Assembly: GCA_012295275.1 (NCBI GenBank)
Contig: CM022665.1
Location: 11,433,976-11,497,975 of the forward strand
Length of the DNA stretch: 64,000 nt
Direction of reading: 5' to 3'
Source: Chrysomallon squamiferum
Taxonomy: Eukaryota > Mollusca > Gastropoda > Neomphalida > Peltospiridae
Shown: in pieces, positions 1 through 11,632 of the stretch
Layout of the letters: each line of letters begins with the position of its first letter
Position numbering within the stretch: position 1 is the stretch's first letter
The notes under the pieces: model-generated
What the model was told of the DNA's origin: nothing
The model's database searches: none
What the model saw: the letters and a program-made list of their open reading frames with translations, nothing else
Position numbers and translations under genes: made by a program

Positions 1-349
1 AAACTGGTTTTCTGTTCCTAGCAGAGACATTTTTGTTGGGATTAGTTACTAATCGAAAGAACTAAGTAACAGTTTAACATCGACACAATCAAAAACAGCC
101 AAATCAAAAGCAAATAATCTTGCACTAACACGAAACCGAACAATCAATACTTCTTTATTATCCATGCGTTCCTGTTGGCTGAGTAACTGTTAGAAACACA
201 CAGACGACATAGGTGACACGATATCATAACAAAAAAAACAACCATTTTATAGAGACTTTAGTTTTATTTAGTCAGTCAGTGAAAAGATTCAGTAAACTCT
301 TATTATTATTATTGTTATTATCATCACCATCATCATCAACATCAATATC

Positions 350-382
<33 letters not shown>

Positions 383-1423
383 TCAACCATATATTCATTT
401 ATTCGCCATATAATTAAATAAGTAAAAAAATGTTAACGAAATTCTCCTTTCCATTAAAAATTACAAACTGAAATTACTATTTTTAAAGTACGACTTGATT
501 CATAGCATTTGGAAGTGACAAATAAATATTTATTCATTCAGTACTGCCATTTTAAAAAAAAAATGTTTTGTCTCATACAAATTATAATTCAAATTGATTC
601 TATCCAGTCTCCAAACAAATAAGTTTGTGGCCATTTTTAACGTCTTAAAAACAGAACAAAAAATTAAATTTCTTGACATATATGTATTTAAAATCAGTCA
701 TTTTATTATTATTATTTGTTTTTTTTTGGTTGTTGTTATTTGTTATTTTTAAGCTTTATAATAAAATAAGATTTTTTTTTTTTTTTTTTTTTTTTAATAT
801 GATTAATCACCAAGTCTGTCACCGGTCTGAACGAATTTGCTCAACTAGGTAAACAAGGGCTGGCTGTACACTATACAACAGTATTCTATATTGTAAAATT
901 AAAAAAATATAAAAACCCCGTGGTTACATAAACAACTTCTATATGCTCAGTGCAGGTGTGTGCAAGTTCCATTTGTAAGCACTCGCATTCTTCAAGGTCA
1001 GATATAACAGGTTTTGAAAATGTCGTATTTTAATAAATAAACAATTAAAGAATAACACACCGGATATTTTATTATTAATATGTACCTGAGGATTTTTGCT
1101 TCTTTGTATGTGTGTGTGTAAATGTATTATAATTATGTACGTATGTTTGAAAGTATTTTTATTTGTATGTGTGTGTGTTTGTGTGCATATTTGTATGTAT
1201 GTACGTACACACATACCTGTATGTTTGTTTGTATGTCTGTACGTAGATACTTATACATTAGTTTTCTATCAATCTATAGATATATTTATGTATAAGTGTG
1301 CGTTCGTATGTGTGTAAATAAAGTAAATAATTACAGTCCTGTTGCTTACAGGGATACATTTATTTTTTATACGTGTGCACACAGCACTAGGGCGACCGGT
1401 TTGTATACGTAGCCTTTTATATG
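1..1423. other. Intergenic AT-rich sequence
   Basis: No supportable gene. The stretch holds ATT trinucleotide runs near 300-380, a long T run near 770-796, and a TGTA/TGTG-rich segment at about 1105-1320. Short ORFs here are translations of these simple repeats on either strand and have no recognisable domain. Confidence 0.7.
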
Positions 1424-1853
1424 TAAAATGAGCGAAGCCAGTAAACTACATGTGTATATTTTTACTTTCACAGAGCTCCTGAATAACAAGGCAGTCAACA
1501 ATAGATCAGCGAGGGAAAACCCGCTTTCGTGGAAACCGACTCAACTCCTTCTTTGTCAACGGCAGATGATTCAGATAATTTTCCCGCCGAGAATGTTCGA
1601 AACGAGTGTCCTCCACTCACAAGTAAGTTCCTCATAGATTAATGACATGGATATACGTCTGCGCGTGTTCAGAAGGTTTCGAGTAACTTGACATACAACC
1701 TGTTACTGTGCTGCATAAATATTTCAGTTGTGTTATTGATCGGACTTGGTTCATGGACATACTTGACAGTGAAATGTTTGCTTCGTCTTTTTGTACGTAA
1801 ACCAGTAGAAGGTATTTAATATTCTCAAGTGAAACGTCTTGGAAATTTTCAAT
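1424..1853 (+). promoter_or_regulatory. Probable 5' flank and 5' UTR of the RING-like gene
   Basis: This region is less AT-rich than what lies before it. A plausible splice donor (AA|GTAAGT) lies at 1622/1623 and a plausible acceptor (ATTTCAG) near 1727, so an untranslated first exon spliced to the coding exon is possible. One frame of about 1505-1622 reads like real protein (acidic, Ser/Thr-rich, ending near a Glu-Cys-Pro-Pro stretch). However, it follows a stop, has no ATG, and does not join the downstream frame at any acceptor I could find. It may be a 5' UTR exon or a decayed coding exon. Transcript data would settle this. Confidence 0.35.
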
Positions 1854-2912
1854 ATGGCAGGCAGACCAGTTCGTCTTTTCGATGCCTCTGACACGCAGGG
1901 AGAAAGGTATCGTCCCGGGTTCATGTACGAACCTGATAGTCCCATGATGATGTACAATACCGCGGGCAAACATGATGTTGTTACCACGTACGAAAACAAC
2001 AACAACAACACGGAGTATATCAGTACTCTGGAAGAGAGTCAAGCGCCAGATACATTTCCTTGTGGACATGTTTTGTGTCATCATTGCATTAGGCGTCATT
2101 TGCACAGAAACTTTTCAAGAACTTTGAGATGTCCCGTATGCTACCAGATCGTAACCTTGAATATTGCGGATATGGAACCGCCCCTGTCTCCACTATCCCC
2201 AAATTCACCAAAGTCGCCAGGATTCGATGACGATGCCATTCCAAATGTATCTCTTCTGTCCAATTTTGATGAAATCATCAAGAGGTTTAACGGCGTCAAC
2301 AATAACCTGAGACGACTGAAAACAGAAAGTGTGCAGGCGAGAAGTCTCGGTATGACATATACCAACACTCATTGTGATTTGTGTACTGAGAACCACGGAA
2401 CTCTGAGAGTGGTCCAGGAGCTCAACCAGCTCAAACTCAACCACGAGAGACCATCCCGTTATCTTTCATACTACTACAAACTCGCACACGGCCGCATAGT
2501 TACGACCTTTTACAGCAAAGTGAACTCTGCTTGCATTTGCGTTCCTTGTTCATATAAAGAACTGCGAGACACTAAGAAGGTACCAGAACTTCAGTTCCTA
2601 ACTGATAATGAAGCAGAAACTGAACCTAAAGCATGTCTGGCAGCAGTTGGGAAACTTATCGCCAAGAACACGGCTCCCATCATGGCGTTGAAAGGAAAGA
2701 ATGTCATAGAGATCGACCACACAATCAGAATCAGAGAAAGTGCTGACAAGTTCGATTTCTTCGAGACGGCTGACCAGATTGAAAACATGGTGAAACAGCA
2801 CGAAAGAAGTCTGCTCAAAATGGCCACCAAGCAGATCAAAGACACTGGCAAGCTGTACCATGTGCAAGAGAGCAACGAAGTGGAAATTAACATGGACGAG
2901 ACGGATGTGTAG
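1854..2912 (+). CDS. RING-like (half-RING) zinc protein, single exon, family unknown
   Basis: The ORF is intronless and encodes 352 residues from the ATG at 1854. The frame is open slightly upstream, but only a TTG precedes this ATG. Residues 70-96 carry the second half of a RING-HC finger: C70-x-H72-x2-C75-x2-C78, then C93-P-x-C96. The first C-x2-C pair expected just before the Leu-Glu-Glu at about 57-59 is absent, replaced by Tyr-Ile-Ser-Thr, so one zinc site should be incomplete. A Pro/Ser-rich linker follows (about 108-125). Next comes a second Cys cluster: C174-x2-C177 and C227-x-C229-x2-C232, loosely B-box-like. The C-terminal third is charged and helix-prone. The start contains an Asn run (about 48-52). 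Intact RING proteins of this layout are TRIM-like ubiquitin ligases, but I do not recognise the family and ligase activity is doubtful. Long open frame and higher GC than the surroundings support real coding. It may be a retrocopy. Confidence 0.75.
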   Translation: MAGRPVRLFDASDTQGERYRPGFMYEPDSPMMMYNTAGKHDVVTTYENNNNNTEYISTLEESQAPDTFPCGHVLCHHCIRRHLHRNFSRTLRCPVCYQIVTLNIADMEPPLSPLSPNSPKSPGFDDDAIPNVSLLSNFDEIIKRFNGVNNNLRRLKTESVQARSLGMTYTNTHCDLCTENHGTLRVVQELNQLKLNHERPSRYLSYYYKLAHGRIVTTFYSKVNSACICVPCSYKELRDTKKVPELQFLTDNEAETEPKACLAAVGKLIAKNTAPIMALKGKNVIEIDHTIRIRESADKFDFFETADQIENMVKQHERSLLKMATKQIKDTGKLYHVQESNEVEINMDETDV

Positions 2913-4294
2913 AAGCAAATCTTTTTTTGTGAATTAATTTTTGTACAAGTGTTTTAAGATGCTGAATCGAAACTAATTATTATACAGGTGTGTCAAGATA
3001 CTGTTTACTATTATATAGGTGATGCTGAATCGAAATTGATTATTATCAAGATGCGTCAAGATAATGATAGTGAATGAATCATTACACAGGTGAGTATTTG
3101 ATAGTGAAAATGCTGAATCGAAATTGATTATTATCCAGATGTGTCAATACCAAAAGTGAATTAATTATTATACAGGTCAGTTAAGATGCTGAAACTAAAC
3201 TGATTATTATTAGGGTGTGTCAAGATACTGGAAGTGAATTCTTGTGAAGGTTTGTGAAGATGCTGAACCGAAAATGATTATTATCCAGATGTGTTACGAT
3301 ACTGAATGTAAATTAAGTATAACACAGATGTGAGAAATTACCTGAATCTTTTGAAATTAAAGAATGATAAAACTAGCAAACTGTATAATGAAGGATCAGA
3401 AGAAGTGAAGCAAACTGTCTAAGATTCGACGTTTATAAATACAAAATCGTGAGAATATGATAACATAATTATAGAGACTGTCTTCATCAAAGCCATTCAG
3501 AATTGGAAGTTAATTTAACTGCATCGTGTTATAAAAACGAAAACTTTCGATTTAACTTGATAAAAGTTCGAGAAAGCACTGATTATATAAATTCAAATGA
3601 CTGAAGCTTGTTATGTATATATTCGAGTTAAAGAAATGTTTCATCGCTGCATTGTTAAAACAGATTCCTATTAATATGTTCAAGTTCTGTATAGAATTCC
3701 ATTGTCTTGGACATGTTAAATCGAGTCTTGTAACACAGAATATAATATTATCTTCAATTTAACGTTTTGGGATGGTTTTTTTTTTTTTGGGGTGGGGTGT
3801 GGGGGCGGGTTTTCAAGTCCATCAGAACTTTGTTTACAAGAAAAAAAATTGTTTTTCTAATTTTTATTATTATTAATAATTATTTGATTTATTATTATGA
3901 TTATTTATTTATTTATTTATTTTAAATTGGGATTAATTATTTTATTATTATTTTTTGTCCGCTAACATTCTGTATTTTGTTTACACATATCGGTTTTATT
4001 CGTCGTTCAAGTCACGGATTTATAAAAGTGGTTCCTTGTGGAATTGTGAGCTGGAAATAATGTTCAGATATTTTGGACTGATGCTTTCAGCAAAGACTGT
4101 ACGTTGGAGAGAGAAAAGAAAACTATATGTATATTTTTTGTGAAAATATTTATTTTATATTATCTGTTAATGATATGATTTTGTGTAATCATTTGATATA
4201 TAGAAATAGCTTTTAATTAGAAATAATATTTTTGTCTCTACTAAAAATAAATATTTGTTGTTCATAGCATGTTTGGCCGTAACATTTTATTTTG
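2913..4294 (+). other. Probable 3' UTR of the RING-like gene
   Basis: Follows the TAG stop with no further coding potential. It contains a degenerate tandem repeat (2957-3330), AT-rich tracts, and an AATAAA signal at 4246-4251, about 44 bases before a 34-base A run. Length near 1.4 kb is plausible for a 3' UTR. The small ORF at 3955-4143 has no domain and is not called as a gene. Confidence 0.45.
2957..3330 (+). repeat. Degenerate minisatellite in 3' UTR
   Basis: The phrases ATGCTGAATCGAAA and GATTATTAT followed by CAG[GA]TGTGTCAAGATA recur about six times. Spacing is irregular, about 60-75 bases, and copies have drifted. The copies alternate with AGTGAATTAATTATTATACAGG-like half units, suggesting a compound unit of two related halves. 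Confidence 0.7.

Positions 4295-4328
<34 letters not shown>
4295..4328 (+). repeat. A34 homopolymer
   Basis: An uninterrupted run of 34 A residues lies 44 bases after an AATAAA hexamer. It could be the poly(A) tail of a retroposed transcript or an ordinary A tract. Similar long A or T runs occur elsewhere in this window (4614-4643, 46960-46990), so the run alone proves nothing. Confidence 0.85.
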
Positions 4329-4331
<3 letters not shown>

Positions 4332-4612
4332 AACAAATAATATTTACAATAACTATATATATTTTGACTATATTAATTTTTAACTTCACAATTTTTAAAT
4401 ATTTTTAAAATGATTTTATCACTATATATTTATTTATTTATTTTATTATTAATTTTCTATGCTTAAAATAAATGTTCAAAAATTATATAAGCTTATTTTA
4501 TATTGCTGTAAAATTAAAAACTTAACAATTAACAACTAAGTAATCTAAGAAATAGACTTCATTGTCTCATATAATTCTTTATTACTTGAAATACAAGCTC
4601 TTACTTCTTTCT

Positions 4613-4647
<35 letters not shown>

Positions 4648-5171
4648 AAGTACGCGTTTCCATGATCACCAATATATTACCAAAAATATTTAATCTCTTC
4701 AGCCGTTTCTCTGTTCATAGATAAAAATTTAATAATGTCAGTGCCGTCGATGGGCGTTTATATTCAGTTTTGTGCACGCTCTAGTTAGCGGAAAGAGTCG
4801 ACATTTCGTGTCATCATGGTGACATTTTTGATAAAAGGGCAGCAATATTTGTCGGAGCTTTCGTTTCGGCTTATGTCATTAACATAAAAATGAAATTTCG
4901 GAAGTAACTTTTAAAAAGTAACTTTGTCATGCATGATTGAAAAAGTGTTAAAGATTGATTGTGGTGTATATTTTTAGAAAGTTAATCTTTTTGTACTGCC
5001 GGTTGTCATTTGTAAGAAAACGTTTGACAGTGCTTCGAGTCTTAGATGGTTTGACAAATGTTACTTTCACAATTATATGCAGATGAAAAACGAAAAACTT
5101 TAAAAGTATCTCTCTCCCTAAATATGTTTTTGTATATTTTTATGTGACTGTTTTATTTGTCAGTAGACACT

Positions 5172-5173
<2 letters not shown>

Positions 5174-5267
<94 letters not shown>
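5174..5267 (+). repeat. (CT)n dinucleotide microsatellite
   Basis: About 47 uninterrupted CT units. The Ser-Leu or Glu-Arg ORFs across it on both strands are artefacts of the repeat. Confidence 0.97.
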
Positions 5268-5270
<3 letters not shown>

Positions 5271-6629
5271 GATTTATTATACATATATTGTTTAACAATA
5301 ATAACAATGATGATGGTCATTAAAGATGTCCTTTGCACAGTCTATTTGTATTTGATAGTAAATGTCAGAAATAGCCGACAGTACATCCTCTGACATTTAA
5401 AATCTTTTTGAAATGATTGTGGCTTACTCTTTACTAATGACAGTGGCATTTGGCACGCGCATCATTCAATTCATCTTCTCAATGAAACATCTTGCCCTAG
5501 TAAATTATGCATGCTTTTTCCGGCGGCCTCAGAATAGATCTTCATTATGCCGGCCATACTGAATGTCGCTCAGGAAGGGTCACTATATTAAGTAAAAATA
5601 AAATGAATCAATGATTGTTTGTCACCATAGCATATAATTTATTTGAATTTTATTTGAATATTTACCATTTAAAGGGAGGAAGAGTTTATAATTATGAAAC
5701 GAAGTAGGGCATCCGATGCACCCACTTCTAGGGTTATTCTTGTCTGATAGCAACAATGAATGTTTTATGTGCTCCTTCCCAGAAAGCTTATACCACGTGC
5801 TTGATAGATAAATTGTTGCACTGGTTACTGAGGGAAAAATTTTCAGGAAGATTTTTGCAGTAATAATACTACTACCAGTAACAACAAAAACATTATGAAT
5901 AATAATAGTAACAACAGCAACAACAACAACAACAAATAATAATAATAATAATAACAATAATGATGATGATGAGATAATGGTGATGATGTTTTAAATTCAT
6001 TGAAAATACGTATAAAGTGTAAGATGTAATTTTATTTATCATATTTATGTGTGTATATGTGTAAAAAGGATATATATAAAATACTACTGTTATTTTAAGA
6101 AGCTACAATGCATTAACAAATTACGTTAAGAAACAGTACAAATCATCACCAGTGTTAAGCCTTTCTATAAGTAATTAAAGCCATCTAAAATTGATTAGTG
6201 CCCCACTTCAGTCGCAGGTATTATAATTAGAATCTGCAGGGTTTTTTGTAATGATACCTGGTCACATCTCGTTGACAAAGTGAAACGTTGTAGGCCTGCA
6301 CTGGACAATTTAGAGAGAAGACAGCTAGATATGACTCATACCCGTAAACACTACGAACAAATATATCATGCCTTTTCTTCTTCTTTAAAAAAAAAAAAAA
6401 AAAAAAGTATATTAAATACATAAAGACCGACACAGTTATCCGAGAGTCAAATTATACTGAACAAAAAAATTAGGAACCACTGGATCATTTGTTTACTTCA
6501 TTTATTTTGACAAGTAGTCATTGATAATTTTATAAATACTGTTGGTCATAATTATAGTCTTGCTTTTCATTGCAATGATTAATTTATTTTGGATGAGTGT
6601 TGCTCATAAATATTTCATGATCTCTGACA

Positions 6630-6662
<33 letters not shown>

Positions 6663-7257
6663 AAAGTTACTGTTCTGTGTAAAATAATTTATAATCCAAC
6701 AATTATGTTAGGATAAAGGCTTAAATTATTTGTTTGCAAATGTGTATACATTCAGGATCCCTAAAATTGTTTTTATCTATTTATTATTCAGCGAAAGAGA
6801 ATTTATAACACAACAAAGGTGTTAGGACAAAGGCTTAAATTATTTGTTTGTCAGTGCATGTACTTCAGAAAGGATACATCATACGTATTACTGAATTTTG
6901 CGGTCATTGCACATTTTCAATTCGGTTTGGCCTTTTACAATTCTATCACCAAACAAATTGAAAAAAAAAAAAAAAAATGTGTGTACCTTTTACATTAAGC
7001 TAGCTATCAATATCTTCCCAAAGATTGAGTTCAAAGGTTTTCTTGTTATTTCTGGCTTGTAAATTTGTTAGTTACAAGTCACTGCATTTGTTGTCGAATG
7101 AGTAATGATACTGGTATTGGAACCGTTACATTAGGTTTTCTTTTCAGCTGTAGGTAAATTTTAGATACGCTCCAAAATATTAATCGACATGAAAATTACG
7201 TATAATATTCAACACTTATAATGACAGTTTTATTCTATTCTTATCATGATCATCATG

Positions 7258-7391
7258 ATTATTATTATTATTATTACAACTATTACTGCTTCTACTCTAC
7301 TACTACTACTATTACTTCTAATACTTCTACTACTAATGTTACTACTGCTGCTGTTGCTAATGCTACTATTGTTTCATCTTCTTCATCATCT

Positions 7392-7466
<75 letters not shown>

Positions 7467-7470
7467 ATGC
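7258..7470 (+). repeat. ATT/ACT/AAT triplet block with long palindrome
   Basis: A run of ATT and ACT triplets passes into (AAT)n and then its complement (ATT)n. Positions 7400-7465 form a perfect 66-base inverted repeat centred on AATT at 7431-7434, able to extrude as a cruciform or fold as a hairpin. Confidence 0.9.
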
Positions 7471-9165
7471 TGATTCTTTATTTGGCTGTTTGAATCTTTG
7501 TCCTTTTTATAATTTTAAAAAGTGATGTTTGTGATACCTACACAAATTTCTTTAATTTCTAGTTTAGAATATGAGAGTAACAGTATACTAGTTTCAGTTT
7601 AAGTTCAAATGCATTTATTACCACTGTAGTGGATATTGTGAGTTTCATCAGACAGGTTTTTTTTAATTTATTTATTTTTATTTATATATTTATTTATTAT
7701 TTCTGTTGTTGTTGTTATTGTTGTTTATAGAAAAACAATGACAAGTTAACTTTTCTCTCTTTTTTTTTTTTTTTTTTCACTTGTGAAAATTCTCAGGATT
7801 TTTGAAAGAGTTTACGGCATATATTTTTATTTTTAGGTTATATTTTTGCTTGCATGTTTTATTTAACATTAAGAATAAAATAAATTATTTAAGCTAAACA
7901 CTATACTAACAAACTACGTCTTTTCTTCTTTCTTTTTTTTTAATAATAAAAATAAATTTTAAGTTCTTCACACCTTTAGTGTTTTTATTTTTTTAAATGT
8001 GATAGATTCTTCTTCATATACATATACATATATATTTAATGGCACTTTTTATATATGATTAGCATACTTTCAACAAAATTTACATATTTAAAATTAATGT
8101 GGATATTATTCAAAATTCTATGTCATTATTCCTCTGTTCTGGCCATCTCGTCTAATGTATTTTAAACGCATCATGCAGTCAGAAACAAGTTTTTTTTTGT
8201 TTATATATATGATGTACTTGTTTCATAACTGGTGCATATCAGAATAACACAATGGTGAATGTAGAATTGTATTAATGTTGCTTTTCATACACTGAATGTT
8301 ATCTAAGTGTTAATGTACATCTGGCGCGCATACATATAATCCATGAAATATGTGTACACATAATTATGTCTGTATAGGCCTACATATTTGTTAATGTCTA
8401 CATTTGTAGACACATGTATATACACATAGTATTAACTATTATTTTATTTTATGTGCGTTAATATGTTACGTTCACTGTTAATAATATTTTAGACATTAAT
8501 ATATTATTGCTTTGTTTAAGTAAAAGATTTTGGTGACTGTTTTAAAACAACAAACTGGCAATCAGCCCATGTTGTTTAGGAATGGTTTCAGTAGTTATAA
8601 ATATTTAACCAATGTGTGTATGTAGATATATGTACGTATATATTATTTGATGATTATATTGCTTGTCCAGTATTTGCATGAAATATTATCGCAGGTACTT
8701 TAAGATATTTTCATATCTCTGATTAGGGTGTGGGATATGTATATGCATACATGCATAAATAAAAAAAATACCTACATACATATACACATACATGCATACA
8801 TGCATACATACGTACATACATACCTACACACACATATAAAAAATATATATATACACACACAAACACACATACATACAAATTCCTATCTGATTAAAAGCAT
8901 GTCTGTTACACTGTTTATAAGAACATATCTAGAAGCAGAAAGGAACCATCCATGTTTCTGTGTTATTTTTGCAACCTGCAAGTTGCTATATTTTTTTTAA
9001 AAAGATCTTCAGCCCACTTGTCTTTCATGTAGAATCATTTTGGTGACGGTCTCCAATGCTTGGTGCTTTGATTTTTATTTTCCACACAAAATAATGCATG
9101 TACTAGAAGCTGTGATGGAATTTCTATATAACAATACTATATATATATATACATATAAAGCTATA

Positions 9166-9361
9166 ATTATGTATATTATTCGTAAATAATTATGTATTCA
9201 ATTCTTTAATAATTGTATAAATTACTATTTAAAAATTATGTATATTACTGTTAAATAATCATGTATATTACTCTTAAGCAAGTATGTGTATTATTCTTTA
9301 ATAATTATGTATATTACTCATAAATAATTATGTATATTACTCTTAAATAATAATGCATATT
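9166..9361 (+). repeat. Tandem repeat, period about 24 bases
   Basis: The unit, roughly TAATTATGTATATTACTCT followed by TAAA, recurs about eight times with substitutions and small indels. It starts at the AT-rich border and ends near 9361. It is non-coding. Confidence 0.75.
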
Positions 9362-9548
9362 AAAATTTGATGTGCATACGTCGAAGTCTGTAATGTTACA
9401 TTAACAAAAGTGGTTTCTTATGAATTTGTTTCGGTTTTAGAAGTTTTTATCTTTTGTACATATCTTTGTAAATTTTTCTTTTATCACATTCATGTATGTA
9501 TCTGATGCATATTTTTAGTGTACATAACCTTTAGCAATTCACGTACTT

Positions 9549-9551
<3 letters not shown>

Positions 9552-9583
<32 letters not shown>

Positions 9584-9677
9584 GAAGTTATTGAAATGTG
9601 TACATAAAAAATAAACCGCCAAGTTTAGCAAGAGTTCTTTATTATTATTATTTTTATTATTATTATTATTATTATTA
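9552..9677 (+). repeat. Two (ATT)n microsatellites
   Basis: ATT runs at about 9551-9583 and 9639-9677, separated by about 55 bases of unique sequence. Confidence 0.85.
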
Positions 9678-9857
9678 AACAAAATATGATCAAAATACTT
9701 TTTATGAGCTAGTTACAAAATTACTAATCGTTTTCTTTTTTTTCTTTTTATTTATTTATTTATATATATATTTTTTTCGGTTCAGATATATGAATATTCA
9801 AAAATGTTTTTTTTCCCAGACTTTCCACTTTACTTACGGTTCTACTTCGGTGACTAA

Positions 9858-10127
9858 AGGTACATTCTCACTGTGTGATTAATTGTGCCGATTTATCTCG
9901 TACGATTGAGTCTTTTTATCAGAATATGTAAATCATAAAATACTATACGACACTATTCTTACAAACAAATTGTGAGATGTTTCATATCGTTTTAAAACAC
10001 ACAGTTTTAAGCCGTAAATTTTAAAACCAGATGTTTGTGTATGTCGACAATCTGTATGACACTAGAAAATGATTTTAAAAGCACTGCGATAAGTAGGTAC
10101 AACTTCTGATTTAGTGTGAACGCCCCT
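9858..10127. mobile_element. Candidate PIF/Harbinger-like MITE, 270 bp
   Basis: The two ends are inverted relatives: the left end begins AGGTACATTCTCACT and the reverse complement of the right end begins AGGGGCGTTCACACT (11 of 15 identical). Both ends are flanked by TAA (9855-9857 and 10128-10130), matching the three-base TWA duplication of PIF/Harbinger transposons. The GGGGCGTTCACAC-type terminus is frequent in that group. The interior has no ORF, so the element would be non-autonomous. The short imperfect repeat keeps the call tentative. Confidence 0.5.
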
Positions 10128-10323
10128 TAAAGTATAGAAATAAGTTCTTTACAAATATATAATACTGTTTTCAATTTAATAAGCATAATAAAAATTTACA
10201 TATAATGTCATAATAAACTGAAATACTGAAAAACTGAAATACACTTACAGTGGAAATATTTCATTTAGAAAGTGTTTAGATATTTTATTCTTGTGTTGTA
10301 TAATTTTGTCACAAGAAATTTAA

Positions 10324-10365
<42 letters not shown>

Positions 10366-11599
10366 TATAAATAATAATAATAATAATATTAATAATGTTT
10401 AGAATCTTTGCATAATCCTATTTACAGTTTATAAATTATAAAAAATATATACATGAAAATAAAAATGTCATTTTTTAATATGTAAATAGCTGATATTAAC
10501 ATATGGTCAATGGTTTACTGCAGTAAACACATTTCAGAATGACGTAACGTTATTTGGAATGTGAAATGTGATCTTCATTCTAAATCTAATTTCAAAACAA
10601 ATGATACTGAAATTTATTTAAGTAAATATATTACTGATGCATGAAGCTAATTTAAATGGTACTCGTGATCTAATTATTCCATTTAAGAAATGTGATACTG
10701 ATATCAGCACATCAAAATGATTTTGATTTTTCTGATCAAAGATACGACTAATTAAAGTATATACATGTATATATATATATATATATGTTCATAATAAATA
10801 TAATAAGTGTCTCGAATGTGATATATTTTGTCTGATTTAACTGATATTCAAAACAAATTGTAATAATAATAATAAAATTATTATTATTATTATTATTATT
10901 ATTGTTATTATTACTACTACTACTACTACAACTACTATTACTACCACTATTACTATTACTGTTATTACTACTACTGTCTAAGGTTAGTGAACAAACATGT
11001 TTCCTTAAAGGCCTTTATTTTTAAAACACTATTTTGAAATTGGACTTTATTTTTAAAATTATATTTTCATAAATATATTTCAAAGTTTTTCAACTTTAAT
11101 TTTTTTTTCACAGATGTACAGATGTTTATAAATATGTATCCCTACCTATAAATAATGCAGAAAGAAAAATCTACCTTTAATTGTTTGTACTGTTTGTTTG
11201 TTTTCAACGATAAGTTTACCTGTGTGTGCGGGCACTTCATTTTATTTATTTATTTATTTATTATTATTAGTAGTAGTACTACTACTACTACTTTATTAAT
11301 ATTTATTTATTTATTTATTTATTTATTATTATTAGTACTACTACTACTTTATTAATTTTTATTTATTTATTTATTATTATTATTACTACTACTACTACTT
11401 TATTAATTTTTATTTATTTTTATTATTTCTGTATTATTATTATCATCATCATCATTTTTTATTATAAATTCTAGGGTTTTTTTGCATTTTTTTTTGTAAT
11501 GTGTGTCAGTTTCCTCATTAATAGTGCTAAGACTCTGTACATATAAACAGTGAAACAAAATGTTTTTGTTGAATTTCAACTGCTCCAGTGAAATTTTGT

Positions 11600-11632
<33 letters not shown>

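Larger units (their letters stand above)
4329..9857. other. Gene-poor AT-rich intergenic region
   Basis: No convincing coding region. Simple repeats dominate: T run 4614-4643, (CT)n 5174-5267, AAC/AAT/GAT triplets about 5876-5975, ATT run near 6630-6660, mixed triplets 7258-7465, and ACAT/CATA-rich sequence 8728-8880. ORFs such as those at 7221-7493 and 8728-9000 are translated triplet or tetranucleotide repeats (poly-Leu, poly-Ile, Tyr, Asn, His-Thr). Confidence 0.7.

Noticed and set aside
1505-1622. Upstream coding exon for the RING-like gene
   Set aside because: Protein-like frame and good donor, but no start codon, a stop immediately upstream and no acceptor that continues the frame into the main ORF; kept only as a possible UTR exon.
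5153-5393. Ser-Leu and Glu-Arg repeat ORFs on both strands
   Set aside because: They are direct translations of the (CT)n microsatellite.
7221-7493. Tyr/Asn- and Ile/Leu-rich ORFs
   Set aside because: Products of ATT/AAT triplet runs open in several frames; no non-repeat sequence of protein character.
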